Shown: piece after piece, positions 46,878 through 56,487 of the stretch
Numbering within the stretch: position 1 is the stretch's first letter
How the letters are laid out: each line of letters opens with the position of its first letter
Assembly: GCF_007830265.1 (NCBI RefSeq)
Contig: NZ_VLKE01000001.1
Location: 5,332,001 to 5,396,000 of the forward strand
Source of the DNA: Micromonospora olivasterospora
GTDB lineage: Bacteria; Actinomycetota; Actinomycetes; Mycobacteriales; Micromonosporaceae
Direction of reading: 5' to 3'
Length of the DNA stretch: 64,000 nucleotides
The notes under the pieces: model-generated
What the model saw: the letters and a program-made list of their open reading frames with translations, nothing else
Database searches by the model: none
Told to the model about the DNA's origin: nothing
Made by a program: the position numbers and the translations under genes

Positions 46878-49481
46878 TCACCTCCCTCCGTCGGTCGGTC
46901 CGGTCGGGTCGCCCTCGCCGCTGCGAGGGAGTCTCGGCGCGCCGGCCGGCGGCGCGAGGAACGGCAGGGCCACCGGCTCGTCGTGCCGCACCGCGGCCAG
47001 CGCGAGCAGCACGCCGGCGGTGCCGGTGCCGAGGTCCATGGACAGCCGCAGCAGCTGCTCGCCGGGGAAGGCGGTGCCGCCGCCGTACGGCAGGGCGTGC
47101 CAGGCCAACCGGCGCACCTGCCGCTCCAGCTCCCGGCGCTGCTCCGGCTCGTCGGTCAGGGTGGCCAGGTACGCGATGATCCCGGCCCGGCCGGCGAACA
47201 GCCCGGTCTGGGCGTAGAACGGGGACCTCGCGGCCCGGCGCACCCCGGCGCTCGCCTCGGCGAAGCGCTCGTCGGCGCGGTGGCGCAGGTACTGGTCCAG
47301 CACCAGCCCGATGCCGACGCTGCCCTGCCCGAGGTACGGCATGGTGCGCCAGCCCTCGTTGACCTCCAGCGCGCCGCCCGGGCGCACCACGCACCGGCGC
47401 AGGTCCTGGCGCAGCGCGGTGGCGGCGTGCTCCAGCAGGGCCGCCTCGCCGGTCAGCTCGTACCGCCGCAGCATCAGCAGCGCCGCGCCGGTCCGGCCGC
47501 GCAGCAGGCCCGCGTACGGGTGCCGGCCGCCGCTGACGTCCGGGCCGGCGTCGTCGGCGAGCCGTTCGACGACGACCGCGGTCAGCTCTCGGGCCGCGTC
47601 GTGCAGCCCCGGCTCCCCGGTGCGCGTGGCCAGCTCGGTCAGGTTCAGGGCGATGCCCGCCAGCCCGCCGCCCAGGCTCAGGTCCAGCTCGGCCCACGGC
47701 TGCCGCAGGCAGACGTCGAGCACGTCGAGGGCGTCCTGCCGGCGGCCCAGGTGCTCCAGCGCGTACGCCACGCCGTGCAGGCCGTCGTAGAAGCCGATCC
47801 GGGTGCCCGACGCGGGCGCCGTCGCGTGCCGGACCAGCCAGTCCTCGTGTTCCGGGAAGCGACCCGCGCCGCTGACCGCGAGGGCGTGCAGCACGCCGGC
47901 CGCGCCGTGGGCGAGGTTGAGCCCGCCGGTGTGGAACTGCGCGATGTCGCCGGGGAAGAGCCGGTCGGCGCGCTCCGGGGTGGCGCTGGCGCGGATCGCG
48001 TCGCGCAGCCGCCGCCGTACGGCGGGCCAGTCGCCGTCCACCCGGTACGGGTCGCCGTCCGGCGCGGGGCGCGGCTCGCCGCCGACGATCTCCGCGACCG
48101 CCTCGTCCAGCCACTCGCGTGCGACGGGGAAGTTCTCCGCGACGACCTCGGCCAGGTGCGCCGCCTTGTCCGGGCCGAGCCGAACGAGCTGGGTCAGCGG
48201 CAGGAACAGCGCCAGGCGCAGGCAGGCCAGGGCGTACCGGTCGACGGCCGGGCCGGTCCGGTCGCCCGGCGCCGCGAAGCCCTGGTTGCGCAGGCCCGGC
48301 CGGCGGTGCCCCTCGATCGGCGCGGCGACCTCGAAGTCCACCAGCGCCACCCGGTCGTCGGGCCGGACCATGATGTTGAACAGGTGCAGGTCGCCGTAGA
48401 CCAGCCCGCGCTCGTGAATCGCGGTGAGCACCGCCTCGACCTGGTCGAGGATGCCGCGCGCCCAGCGGGCGTACTCCGCCCGGTCGGCGTCGGTCGCGTC
48501 GGCGTCGATGAGCGGGTACCGGTCGACCAGCACCTTGTTCAGCGGCCGGCCCTCGATGAACTCCAGCGCCAGGAACCGGTGCTCGCCGAGGGTGAACTCG
48601 TCGTGCACGGCGGGCACCTGGGGCAGGTCGGCGAGCCGGCGCAGGGTGGCCGCCTCACGCTCCAGCCGGGCCACCGCGTCGGTGCCGTCGGCGTCCAGGC
48701 CGGCGTGCGGGCGGGCCTCCTTGAGCACCACCTCGGCGTCGGTGCGCAGGTCCCGGCCGACGTAGAGGCCGCCCCCGTTGGAGAAGTGGATGACCTTCTC
48801 GATCCGGTACGGCACCTCGTCGGTGCTGTTGGCGCTGCGGGCCGCCAGGTGTGGGGCGAGGAAGTCGGGCAGGGTGACCCAGTCCGGCACGTGGAACACC
48901 GGGTCGCGGCGGTCGGGCACCAGCGTCCCGTCGGCGTCGGCGATCGCCGGGACCACCTGGCCGTCCGGGGACAGGCAGTAGCGTCGGGCGAAGCCGCCGT
49001 AGCGCACGTGCACCGGGCCGGCGCCGTAGCGCAGGTCGCTGAGGATGTACGGGCCGGCCTCGCCGGCCAGCAGCGCGTCCAGCTCCTTGCAGGTCAGCTC
49101 CAGCTCGGCCTCGTCGCGAGGATAGATCGTGACGAACTTGCCGCTGCCGGAGCGGGACGCGTACTTGGAGTTGCGCAGCAGCAGGGTGCGCGGACCGCGC
49201 AGGAACTTGAACGACAGCCCCCGCGCCACGCAGTACGCCCACACCGCGTCCAGCACCCGCTCGGCGTTCGTCAGCGTGGCCGACACGTGGATCTTCCAGC
49301 CCTGCTGCGGCAGCGAGCCGCCGTCCGGGGCGTGGATCAGCCAGTCGTCCAGCGACTCGCGGCGCCAGCCCGGCGGCACCGGCCGGTCCGCGGCGGCGAA
49401 CGTCGGCTGCGCGACGGCACTGCCGAGCGAGTCGTAGAAGAGCCGGTCAGCGGCGCAGTAGGTGTCGTAGCGCTCGTCCAC
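46878..49481 (-). CDS. ramC: Class III lanthionine synthetase LanKC (RamC-like)
   Basis: 867 residues from GTG 49481 (VDERYDTYCAADRLFYDSLG, the RamC-type beginning; GGAGG lies 8 bases upstream). Residues about 1-210 form the lyase region (SKYASRSGSGKFVTIYPRDE). The kinase domain, about 225-480, has Lys near 254 (VVLKEA), catalytic Asp near 363 (YGDLHLFNIMV) and DFE in place of DFG. The cyclase-like domain, about 500-850 (GFYDGLHGVAYALEHLG, GGLAGIALNLTELA), lacks the Cys-Cys-His zinc ligands, which separates class III from class IV. The enzyme phosphorylates and dehydrates Ser residues of the 39-residue precursor, then cyclises them. Confidence 0.92.
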   Translation of the reverse strand: MDERYDTYCAADRLFYDSLGSAVAQPTFAAADRPVPPGWRRESLDDWLIHAPDGGSLPQQGWKIHVSATLTNAERVLDAVWAYCVARGLSFKFLRGPRTLLLRNSKYASRSGSGKFVTIYPRDEAELELTCKELDALLAGEAGPYILSDLRYGAGPVHVRYGGFARRYCLSPDGQVVPAIADADGTLVPDRRDPVFHVPDWVTLPDFLAPHLAARSANSTDEVPYRIEKVIHFSNGGGLYVGRDLRTDAEVVLKEARPHAGLDADGTDAVARLEREAATLRRLADLPQVPAVHDEFTLGEHRFLALEFIEGRPLNKVLVDRYPLIDADATDADRAEYARWARGILDQVEAVLTAIHERGLVYGDLHLFNIMVRPDDRVALVDFEVAAPIEGHRRPGLRNQGFAAPGDRTGPAVDRYALACLRLALFLPLTQLVRLGPDKAAHLAEVVAENFPVAREWLDEAVAEIVGGEPRPAPDGDPYRVDGDWPAVRRRLRDAIRASATPERADRLFPGDIAQFHTGGLNLAHGAAGVLHALAVSGAGRFPEHEDWLVRHATAPASGTRIGFYDGLHGVAYALEHLGRRQDALDVLDVCLRQPWAELDLSLGGGLAGIALNLTELATRTGEPGLHDAARELTAVVVERLADDAGPDVSGGRHPYAGLLRGRTGAALLMLRRYELTGEAALLEHAATALRQDLRRCVVRPGGALEVNEGWRTMPYLGQGSVGIGLVLDQYLRHRADERFAEASAGVRRAARSPFYAQTGLFAGRAGIIAYLATLTDEPEQRRELERQVRRLAWHALPYGGGTAFPGEQLLRLSMDLGTGTAGVLLALAAVRHDEPVALPFLAPPAGAPRLPRSGEGDPTGPTDGGR

Positions 49482-49682
49482 CGTCACTCCCTCCGCGTCC
49501 CCGGCCGGGCTGTCCCGGCCTCCTGCGCCGGTTTCTCCCGGCGACGGATATGAGTCTCGGCCACGGGACCGCCCGGCCACAGTGCAGTTAGTCATGACGG
49601 TGAATGCGCGCCGCACGGCCGGGCGTGACAGATGTCAGGCTTCGTTCGCCGATCGGCGCCGGATCGGCGCCGATCGAGGCGG

Positions 49683-49722
49683 AAAAAGAGCCGGTCGACG
49701 CCAGGGTGGCGTCGACCGGCTC
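49683..49722 (-). terminator. Intrinsic terminator of pgi
   Basis: A perfect 15-bp stem, GAGCCGGTCGACGCC with GGCGTCGACCGGCTC, has a 5-base loop. On the minus strand it is followed by TTTTT, giving a canonical rho-independent terminator 46 bp beyond the pgi stop. It separates pgi from the upstream region of the lanthipeptide operon. Confidence 0.85.
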
Positions 49723-49767
49723 TCGACGGCGGTGGGGACCCGGCCGACCCGGAGCCCGGTTCGCGGG

Positions 49768-51405
<1,638 letters not shown>

Positions 51406-51668
51406 TCCCGGCTCTCCTCCCGCGCCTGCTCGTTCGTCCGGCGGCCGTCACCGTACTGCGCCCCGCGGGCCCGCCGGGCCAGATTGCCACCAGCCGGGAC
51501 GCGTCGCAGCCCGGCCGCGCCGGCGCCATCCGGGCGGGTCGGCCCCGGCGTACGGCGGTGCGATCCTCTCGTACCTCTCGGGCGAGGTCCGAATCCGGAC
51601 GGGCGCCCTGGCGGTCCCGGAGCCGGGCAGGCCGTCGGATCGGCGCGGGTGTACGACCGTGACGGATG

Positions 51669-51744
51669 TTGACCAGGAGATAGACGCATGTAAGTGTTTT
51701 CTTCCCTGGAACGAACACGGCGGCGTCCCCGTCGGGACGCCGCC
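51669..51744 (+). promoter_or_regulatory. Possible promoter and hairpin upstream of the M28 peptidase
   Basis: TTGACC (51669-51674) and TAAGTG (51691-51696) are spaced 16 bp and could be -35 and -10 boxes. Shortly downstream, GGCGGCGTCCC (51719-51729) pairs with GGGACGCCGCC (51734-51744) around a 4-base loop. This hairpin would be in the 5' leader of the peptidase mRNA. The remaining 51406-51823 interval shows nothing else. Confidence 0.35.
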
Positions 51745-51823
51745 GGCCCCGCCCGGCCACCCCAGCGGGCGAGGCCGGTCACGGCCAGGTGCACGAACCC
51801 CCGACCTGCACCGAGGAGCCCCC

Positions 51824-53545
51824 ATGAGACGCACCACACTGACCGCCGGACTGGCGCTCGCGTCCGTCGCCGCGCTGACGGCGACCCTGACGACCCAGCC
51901 GGCCTCCGCGTCCGCCCCGGTCGCCGCGCCGGCCGCCCCCGACATCTCCGTGACCAACGTCCAGGCCCACCTGAGCCAGTTGCAGAGCATCGCCACCAGC
52001 AACGGCGGCAACCGGCGCTCCGGCTCGGCCGGCTTCACCGCCTCCCTGAACTACGTCAAGGGCAAGCTCCAGGCCGCCGGGTACACCGTCACCGAGCAGC
52101 TCTGCACCACCTGCACGTACCCCGGCAACAACCTGATCGCCGAGTGGCCGGGCGGCCCGGCCGACCAGGTGGTCGAGTTCGGCGCCCACCTCGACGGCGT
52201 CTCCGCCGGGCCGGGCATCAACGACAACGGCTCCGGCTCGTCGGTGCTGCTGGAGAACGCCCTCGTGCTGGCCCAGCAGAACCCGACCATGACCAAGCGG
52301 GTCCGCTTCGCCTGGTGGAACGGCGAGGAGCAGGGCCTGCAGGGCTCCAGGTTCTACGTCAACTCGCTCAGCGCCACCCAGCGGGGCTACATCAAGGGGT
52401 ACTACAACTTCGACATGGTCGCCTCGACCAACGGCGGCTACTTCATCAACCGGGTCACCTCGACCACGGCCGCGCCGCTGAAGGCGTACTGGGACTCCCT
52501 CGGCCTGCAGCCGGAGGAGAACATCGAGGGCCAGGGCCGCTCCGACGACTACTACTTCCAGCAGGCCGGCATCCCGACCTCCGGCTACGCGATGGGGGCC
52601 AGCGCCACGAAGACCTCCGCGCAGGCGGCCAAGTGGGGCGGCACGGCCGGCGCGTCGTACGACCCCTGCTACCACCGGTCCTGCGACACGACCAGCAACA
52701 TCAACGCCACCGGGCTCAACCGCGGCGCCGACGGCGTCGCGTACGCGATCTGGAACCTCGCGGTCGGCACCGGCACCCCGACCAACGACTTCTCCGTCGC
52801 GGTGAGCCCCACCTCCGGCACAGTGGTCCGGGGCGGTACCACCACCGCCACCGTCTCCACCGCCACCACCAGCGGCAGCGCCCAGACCGTGGCTCTGTCC
52901 GCCTCGGGCGCGCCCAGCGGGGTGACCGTCTCGTTCAGCCCCTCGTCGGTCACCTCCGGCGGCTCGGCCACCATGACCGTCACCGCCTCGTCGACGGCGG
53001 CCACCGGCACGTACCCGATCACCGTCATCGGCACCGGGTCGGTTACCCGCACCGCCACGTACACGCTGACGGTGACCGGCACCAGCGGCTGCTCCGGCGG
53101 CCAGGTGGTCGGCAACTCCAGCTTCGAGAGCGGCACCACCCCGTGGACGGCCAGCTCGGGCGTGATCACCAACGACCCCCAGCAGGCCGCCCGCACCGGC
53201 ACCTGGAAGGCGTGGCTCGACGGGTACGGCAGCAGCCGCACCGACACGCTGTCCCAGTCGCTGACCATCCCGGCCGGCTGCGCGACGTACACCCTGTCGT
53301 TCTGGCTGCACGTCGACACCGCGGAGACCACGACCACCACCGCGTACGACCGGCTCACCGTCCAGCTCGGCACCACCACGCTCGCGACGTACTCGAACCT
53401 GAACGCCGCCAGCGGCTACACCCAGCGCACGTTCAACGCCGCCGCGTACGCCGGGCAGACCGTGACGCTGAAGTTCACCGGCGTCGAGGACGCGTCGCTG
53501 CAGACCAGCTTCGTCGTCGACGACGTCACCCTCACGGCCAGCTGA
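51824..53545 (+). CDS. Secreted M28-family aminopeptidase with C-terminal beta-sandwich domains
   Basis: 573 residues with a Sec signal peptide (about 1-30, ending near ASASAPVAA). The M28 catalytic domain, about 40-320, has zinc ligands in [26 protein letters not shown] (general base and ligand Glu pair), YNFDMVAS and [11 protein letters not shown]. An Ig-like region follows (about 325-420, [20 protein letters not shown]), then a jelly-roll carbohydrate-binding-like module (about 430-573, [14 protein letters not shown]). It resembles the zinc aminopeptidase of Streptomyces griseus. ATG 51824 has GAGGAG. Confidence 0.92.
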   Translation: MRRTTLTAGLALASVAALTATLTTQPASASAPVAAPAAPDISVTNVQAHLSQLQSIATSNGGNRRSGSAGFTASLNYVKGKLQAAGYTVTEQLCTTCTYPGNNLIAEWPGGPADQVVEFGAHLDGVSAGPGINDNGSGSSVLLENALVLAQQNPTMTKRVRFAWWNGEEQGLQGSRFYVNSLSATQRGYIKGYYNFDMVASTNGGYFINRVTSTTAAPLKAYWDSLGLQPEENIEGQGRSDDYYFQQAGIPTSGYAMGASATKTSAQAAKWGGTAGASYDPCYHRSCDTTSNINATGLNRGADGVAYAIWNLAVGTGTPTNDFSVAVSPTSGTVVRGGTTTATVSTATTSGSAQTVALSASGAPSGVTVSFSPSSVTSGGSATMTVTASSTAATGTYPITVIGTGSVTRTATYTLTVTGTSGCSGGQVVGNSSFESGTTPWTASSGVITNDPQQAARTGTWKAWLDGYGSSRTDTLSQSLTIPAGCATYTLSFWLHVDTAETTTTTAYDRLTVQLGTTTLATYSNLNAASGYTQRTFNAAAYAGQTVTLKFTGVEDASLQTSFVVDDVTLTAS

Positions 53546-53552
53546 CGTAGCA

Positions 53553-53583
53553 GGAGGGGCCCCGCCCCGGGAAGGGCCCCTCC
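53553..53583 (+). terminator. GC hairpin downstream of the M28 peptidase
   Basis: GGAGGGGCCC (53553-53562) and GGGCCCCTCC (53574-53583) form a 10-bp stem with an 11-base loop, starting 7 bp after the peptidase stop. There is no U-tract. It is a likely transcription terminator. Confidence 0.65.
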
Positions 53584-53617
53584 GCACCGTCCTTCGAGGA
53601 CGTGTCGGACGTCGCGG

Positions 53618-55099
53618 CTAGCATCCGCCGGTGACGCTCAATCTTGATGGTCTGACCGGGTACGTCGAGCGCGACCTCGACGCCGATCCCGCGAGGTGGT
53701 TCACCGGCCGGCCCACCGTCACCGTGCCGGCGGAGACCCGGCCGGGGGCGCCGTTCCTCGACCGTCTGCCACCGTCGGGCGCGGCCGCGCTGGCGGCCTT
53801 CGACCGGCGGGCCGGGGCGCTGGAGCGGGCCGCGGTCGAGGCGGACTTCCTGTCGCTGGGCCAGCCCGGCGCGCTCGAGCCGGAACTCGGGCTGCTCCGG
53901 TCCATGAAGTAGCGAGGCAGCAGCCCGGAAATCAAGCCCCGGGCTGCTTGGCGAGGAACTCGGCGAGCACCTGGGTGTGCGTGGAGAACGCCAGCTCCAC
54001 CGGCTCGGTGAGCACCAGCCACTCGGTGGCCTCCTCCGTGGGCGCGGACGGGGGCAGCTCCCCAGCCGCGCGCTCCGGTAGCGTCCCGAACACCATCATG
54101 GTGCCGCCGCTCGGCGCGCCGTGCACCGCGAACAGTTGCGCCTCCCCGGCCGCTGCGACGAGCCCGGTCTCCTCGCGCAGCTCGCGGACCAGGGCCTCGC
54201 GCCAGCCCTCGCCGTACTCGATGAAACCGCCGGGGAGGGCGAGCTGACCGCGGGCCGGCTCGATGTCCCGGCGGACGACGACGACGCCGAGGCCGGTGGC
54301 GGTGCGCACGGGCAGCACCGCGACCGCGACGGGCAGCGGGTTGCGCCACACCGTCTGGCCGCAGGCCGCGCAGACGCGGGGCCAGTCGGCGGCCGACGGG
54401 TACGCGGCACCGCAGTAGGAGCAGTGGGAGTAGGGCAGGCCGGCCACGCCGAAACCGTACCGGCCCGCCCGCCTCCGCCGTCGACCGCACCGCCGCCGGC
54501 ATCGCGTGGTCGCGCCGCCGCCCGCACAGTCCCGTGGGAGCCGGCTCGGCAGCGAGCAGCGCCGCCCGGGCGTCCATCAGGGCGAAGCCGAGCAGGTTGG
54601 CGCCCCGCCACCGGGCCGGGTCCGCCGCGTCGGGATGGTCGGCGGCCAGGCCGATGCCCCACACCCGGTCCACCGGGCTCGCCTCCACCAACACCCGGTC
54701 GCCGGTGCCGAGCAGGAACGCCCGCAGGTCGTCGTGTGCGGCGAACTTGGCGACGCTGCCGGCCACCACGATGTCGTACCGCCGGGCGGCCCAGACCGCC
54801 TCGTCGAAGCCCTCGACCTGGCGGCCGAGGGCCTTGGCGCGCTGCGGGTGCCCGGCGGTCAGGACCCGCTCGGCCACCTCGTGGTCGCCGAAGAGGGTGG
54901 CCTTGTGCCACATCATCCAGTGCTCTGCGGTGTCGAACGTGCGGCCGTCTACAGTGAACGGCGCCGGCCACCACTGGCTCAGGCAGCCGGACCCGACGGA
55001 ACCGTCCCGCCGCGGCCGGTGGCCCCAGAAATGCAGGTATTTCACCTTGCCGCCGGACGCGCGCACGGCAATCAGGTCGGCGACGGATCGGACAGACAT
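53618..55099 (-). CDS. NADAR-family protein with run-on C-terminus
   Basis: ATG 55099 starts MSVRSVADLIAVRASGGKVK. The NADAR (YbiA-like) domain covers residues about 20-190: YLHFWGHRP, CLSQWWPAPFTVDGRTFDTA, EHWMMWHKATLFGDHEVAER, VEGFDEAVWAARRYDIVVAG, GIGLAADHPDAADPARWRGA and NLLGFALMDARAALL. NADAR enzymes cleave N-glycosidic bonds (riboflavin intermediates, ADP-ribosyl groups). The domain ends near 54540 but no stop follows: the frame runs on, antiphase, through the whole NUDIX gene to 53618. The last 300 residues are Arg/Pro-rich and not protein-like. The real stop was probably lost by an indel near 54530. Confidence 0.7.
   Translation of the reverse strand: MSVRSVADLIAVRASGGKVKYLHFWGHRPRRDGSVGSGCLSQWWPAPFTVDGRTFDTAEHWMMWHKATLFGDHEVAERVLTAGHPQRAKALGRQVEGFDEAVWAARRYDIVVAGSVAKFAAHDDLRAFLLGTGDRVLVEASPVDRVWGIGLAADHPDAADPARWRGANLLGFALMDARAALLAAEPAPTGLCGRRRDHAMPAAVRSTAEAGGPVRFRRGRPALLPLLLLRCRVPVGRRLAPRLRGLRPDGVAQPAARRGRGAARAHRHRPRRRRRPPGHRAGPRSARPPRRFHRVRRGLARGPGPRAARGDRARRSGRGGATVRGARRAERRHHDGVRDATGARGWGAAPVRAHGGGHRVAGAHRAGGAGVLHAHPGARRVPRQAARGLISGLLPRYFMDRSSPSSGSSAPGWPSDRKSASTAARSSAPARRSKAASAAAPDGGRRSRNGAPGRVSAGTVTVGRPVNHLAGSASRSRSTYPVRPSRLSVTGGC
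53631..53912 (+). CDS. Small hypothetical protein (93 aa)
   Basis: GTG 53631 opens TLNLDGLTGYVERDLDADPA, then RWFTGRPTVTVPAETRPGAP and AALAAFDRRAGALERAAVEA, ending at 53912. Composition and length suggest a real soluble protein. No domain is recognised. It is separated from the M28 peptidase by a terminator-like hairpin and converges on the NUDIX gene with 19 bp between them. Confidence 0.5.
   Translation: MTLNLDGLTGYVERDLDADPARWFTGRPTVTVPAETRPGAPFLDRLPPSGAAALAAFDRRAGALERAAVEADFLSLGQPGALEPELGLLRSMK
53932..54447 (-). CDS. NUDIX hydrolase with N-terminal zinc ribbon
   Basis: 171 residues. An N-terminal zinc ribbon (HCSYCGAAYPS, then VCAACGQTVWRNP) precedes the NUDIX fold. The NUDIX box is GGFIEYGEGWREALVRELRE followed by ETGL, matching G-x5-E-x7-REUxEExGU. 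Zinc-ribbon NUDIX proteins include NADH pyrophosphatase-like (NudC) enzymes and ADP-ribose hydrolases. The neighbouring NADAR protein, also linked to ADP-ribose or NAD chemistry, suggests a related role. The gene lies wholly inside the alternate-frame extension of the NADAR ORF. Confidence 0.88.
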   Translation of the reverse strand: MAGLPYSHCSYCGAAYPSAADWPRVCAACGQTVWRNPLPVAVAVLPVRTATGLGVVVVRRDIEPARGQLALPGGFIEYGEGWREALVRELREETGLVAAAGEAQLFAVHGAPSGGTMMVFGTLPERAAGELPPSAPTEEATEWLVLTEPVELAFSTHTQVLAEFLAKQPGA

Positions 55100-55144
55100 G
55101 CGCGAAATTCTGCCCCGCACCCCGACATCCCGCCGCGGAATTTA

Positions 55145-55340
55145 CGCCCCCACCCCGCCCCCGCCCCGCCCGCCCGCCCCGCCCCGTCCTCGCGCGATCT
55201 TGCAGTTTCGGCCCTCGATATGCCCGCTACATCCGTTATGTCGGGGCACCAAGTGCAAGATCGCGGGGGCGGGGTGGGGCGGGGGTGGGGTGGGGTGGGG
55301 GCGGGGCAGGGCGGGGGTGGGGGTGGGGGTGGGGTGGGGT
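55145..55340. repeat. C-rich/G-rich arms around an interspersed palindrome
   Basis: A C-rich arm (55145-55188, CCCCGCCCGCC-type) and a long G-rich arm (55262-55338, runs of GGGG/GGGGG separated by T or C) flank a palindromic core. The G arm has more than ten G-runs and should form G-quadruplexes or pair with the C arm. It lies between the SRPBCC stop and the NADAR start. Confidence 0.7.
55193..55265. repeat. 73-bp palindromic element
   Basis: The outer arms CGCGATCTTGCA (55193-55204) and TGCAAGATCGCG (55254-55265) are perfect complements. The interior has a second imperfect palindrome (CCCGCTACATCCGTTATGTC). This resembles interspersed repeats I associate with Micromonospora intergenic regions and differs in sequence from the element at 9657. 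Confidence 0.75.
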
Positions 55341-55978
55341 CAGGGCGGCGGGGGTTTTGTGTAGGCGGCCGTGACCCGCTCGGTCGCTGCGGCGGCCTCG
55401 GCCGGGTCGGTGCCCGCGGCCACGCTGGCCTCGCCCCAGAGTTGGCTGCTCCTCAGCATGAACTCCCGCCCCGCGTCGGACCTGGTCCACACGTCCGCCT
55501 GCTCCGGCGTGACGCCGCCGGTGCCGCCGCCCAGGTACGTGGCCAGCCCGACCAGCGCCAGGTCCCAGCCGATGCCCACGGCGCCCGGGCCGAACCGGGC
55601 CCAGCTCTCGTCGTCGACGTGCGCGACGTGCTCCAGGGTGAACCGGGTACGCCCGCCCGGCTCCGGGGTCAGCCGCACCTCGATCCAGCTGACCTCGCCG
55701 CCGTACTCCCAGGTGGCGGCGAAGCTCTCCGGCGGGTCGCAGCGCTGCACCACGCCACCCGCGTTGCCCTCGATCTGGTAGCGGCCGTGCAGCCGCAGCT
55801 CACCGCTGACCGGCGCGAACCAGCGGCGGATCCGGTCGGGGTCCGTGCAGGCGTCCCAGACGTCCGCCACCGGCGCGTCGTACGCCTGGGAGATGGTCAG
55901 CACGCGGGCCTCGCCGGCCGGCAGCACCCGGCTGCCCACCCGGCGCTCCACCGCGGCGATCTGATGGGTGACGTCCAT
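55340..55978 (-). CDS. SRPBCC (AHSA1-like) domain protein
   Basis: 212 residues. An AHSA1/START-like fold: VLTISQAYDAPVADVWDACT, DPDRIRRWFAPVSGELRLHG, GRYQIEGNAGGVVQRCDPPE, FAATWEYGGEVSWIEVRLTP and TRFTLEHVAHVDDE. It begins immediately after the ArsR stop (TGA then ATG), the classic ArsR-SRPBCC two-gene arrangement, and may bind a hydrophobic ligand. The G-rich element follows its stop. Confidence 0.9.
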   Translation of the reverse strand: MDVTHQIAAVERRVGSRVLPAGEARVLTISQAYDAPVADVWDACTDPDRIRRWFAPVSGELRLHGRYQIEGNAGGVVQRCDPPESFAATWEYGGEVSWIEVRLTPEPGGRTRFTLEHVAHVDDESWARFGPGAVGIGWDLALVGLATYLGGGTGGVTPEQADVWTRSDAGREFMLRSSQLWGEASVAAGTDPAEAAAATERVTAAYTKPPPP

Positions 55979-56389
55979 TCAACCGGTCCTCTCCTCGGGG
56001 GCGTTCCCGCCGTCGTCGAAGCCGCCGTCCCGGCGGCGCTCGGCCGCGGCGGCGTCCTCGGCCAGCCGCCGCTGTCGCCGGCCGCGGGTCAGCTCGGTGG
56101 CCAGGGCGTCCAGCGGCTGCGCCCAGAACCGGCGGAAGTGGCCGAGCCAGTCCTCGACCTCGCGCAGCGGCTCGGGGTTGACCGTGTACAGCCGCCGGGT
56201 GCCCTGCGGGCGCACGGTGGCGAAGCCGCTGTCCCGCAGCACCCTCAGGTGCTGGGACACGGCTGGCTGGGAGATGCCGAACTCCTCCCGGATCACCGCG
56301 CAGACCTCGCCGGCGCTGCGCTCGCCGCCGGCGAGCAGCTCCAGGATCCGCCGCCGCACCGGCTCGCCCAGCACATCGAAGGCGTGCAT
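55979..56389 (-). CDS. ArsR-family transcriptional regulator
   Basis: 136 residues from ATG 56389. Winged helix: MHAFDVLGEPVRRRILELLA, GGERSAGEVCAVIREEFGIS, QPAVSQHLRVLRDSGFATVR, PQGTRRLYTVNPEPLREVED. The recognition helix SQPAVSQHLRVL is typical. The metal-binding ELCVCDL motif is absent, so it probably senses a non-metal ligand or works with the coupled SRPBCC protein. The longer ORF upstream is non-coding. Confidence 0.9.
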   Translation of the reverse strand: MHAFDVLGEPVRRRILELLAGGERSAGEVCAVIREEFGISQPAVSQHLRVLRDSGFATVRPQGTRRLYTVNPEPLREVEDWLGHFRRFWAQPLDALATELTRGRRQRRLAEDAAAAERRRDGGFDDGGNAPEERTG

Positions 56390-56396
56390 GGCACCT

Positions 56397-56420
56397 TTAT
56401 ATCTGACCCGGCTTATAGAA
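56397..56420 (-). promoter_or_regulatory. Probable ArsR autoregulatory operator/promoter
   Basis: An AT-rich island in otherwise GC-rich DNA, TTATATCTGACCCGGCTTAT then AGAA, lies 8-31 bp upstream of the ArsR start. Paired TTATA/TATAA elements about 16 bp apart resemble the dyads bound by ArsR proteins and overlap a possible -10 box (TATAAG). Confidence 0.5.
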
Positions 56421-56487
56421 CGCCGCGGCGGTGGGCCCGTCCGTGGACGGGCCCACCGCCGCGGCGGCGCGAAGGCCGGCGGGCGCC

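Noticed and set aside
46878..49481. Class IV (LanL) synthetase
   Set aside because: The cyclase-like domain lacks the Cys-Cys-His zinc ligands, and the precursor is SapB-like, both pointing to class III.
45876..49553. 1225-codon plus-strand ORF opposite the LanKC and transporter genes
   Set aside because: Antisense to genes with complete motifs (Walker A/B, kinase loop). Its own product is Arg/Pro/Ala-rich without recognisable features.
51779..53587. 602-codon minus-strand ORF opposite the M28 peptidase
   Set aside because: Low-complexity Gly/Arg/Ala antisense reading of a well-supported secreted peptidase gene.
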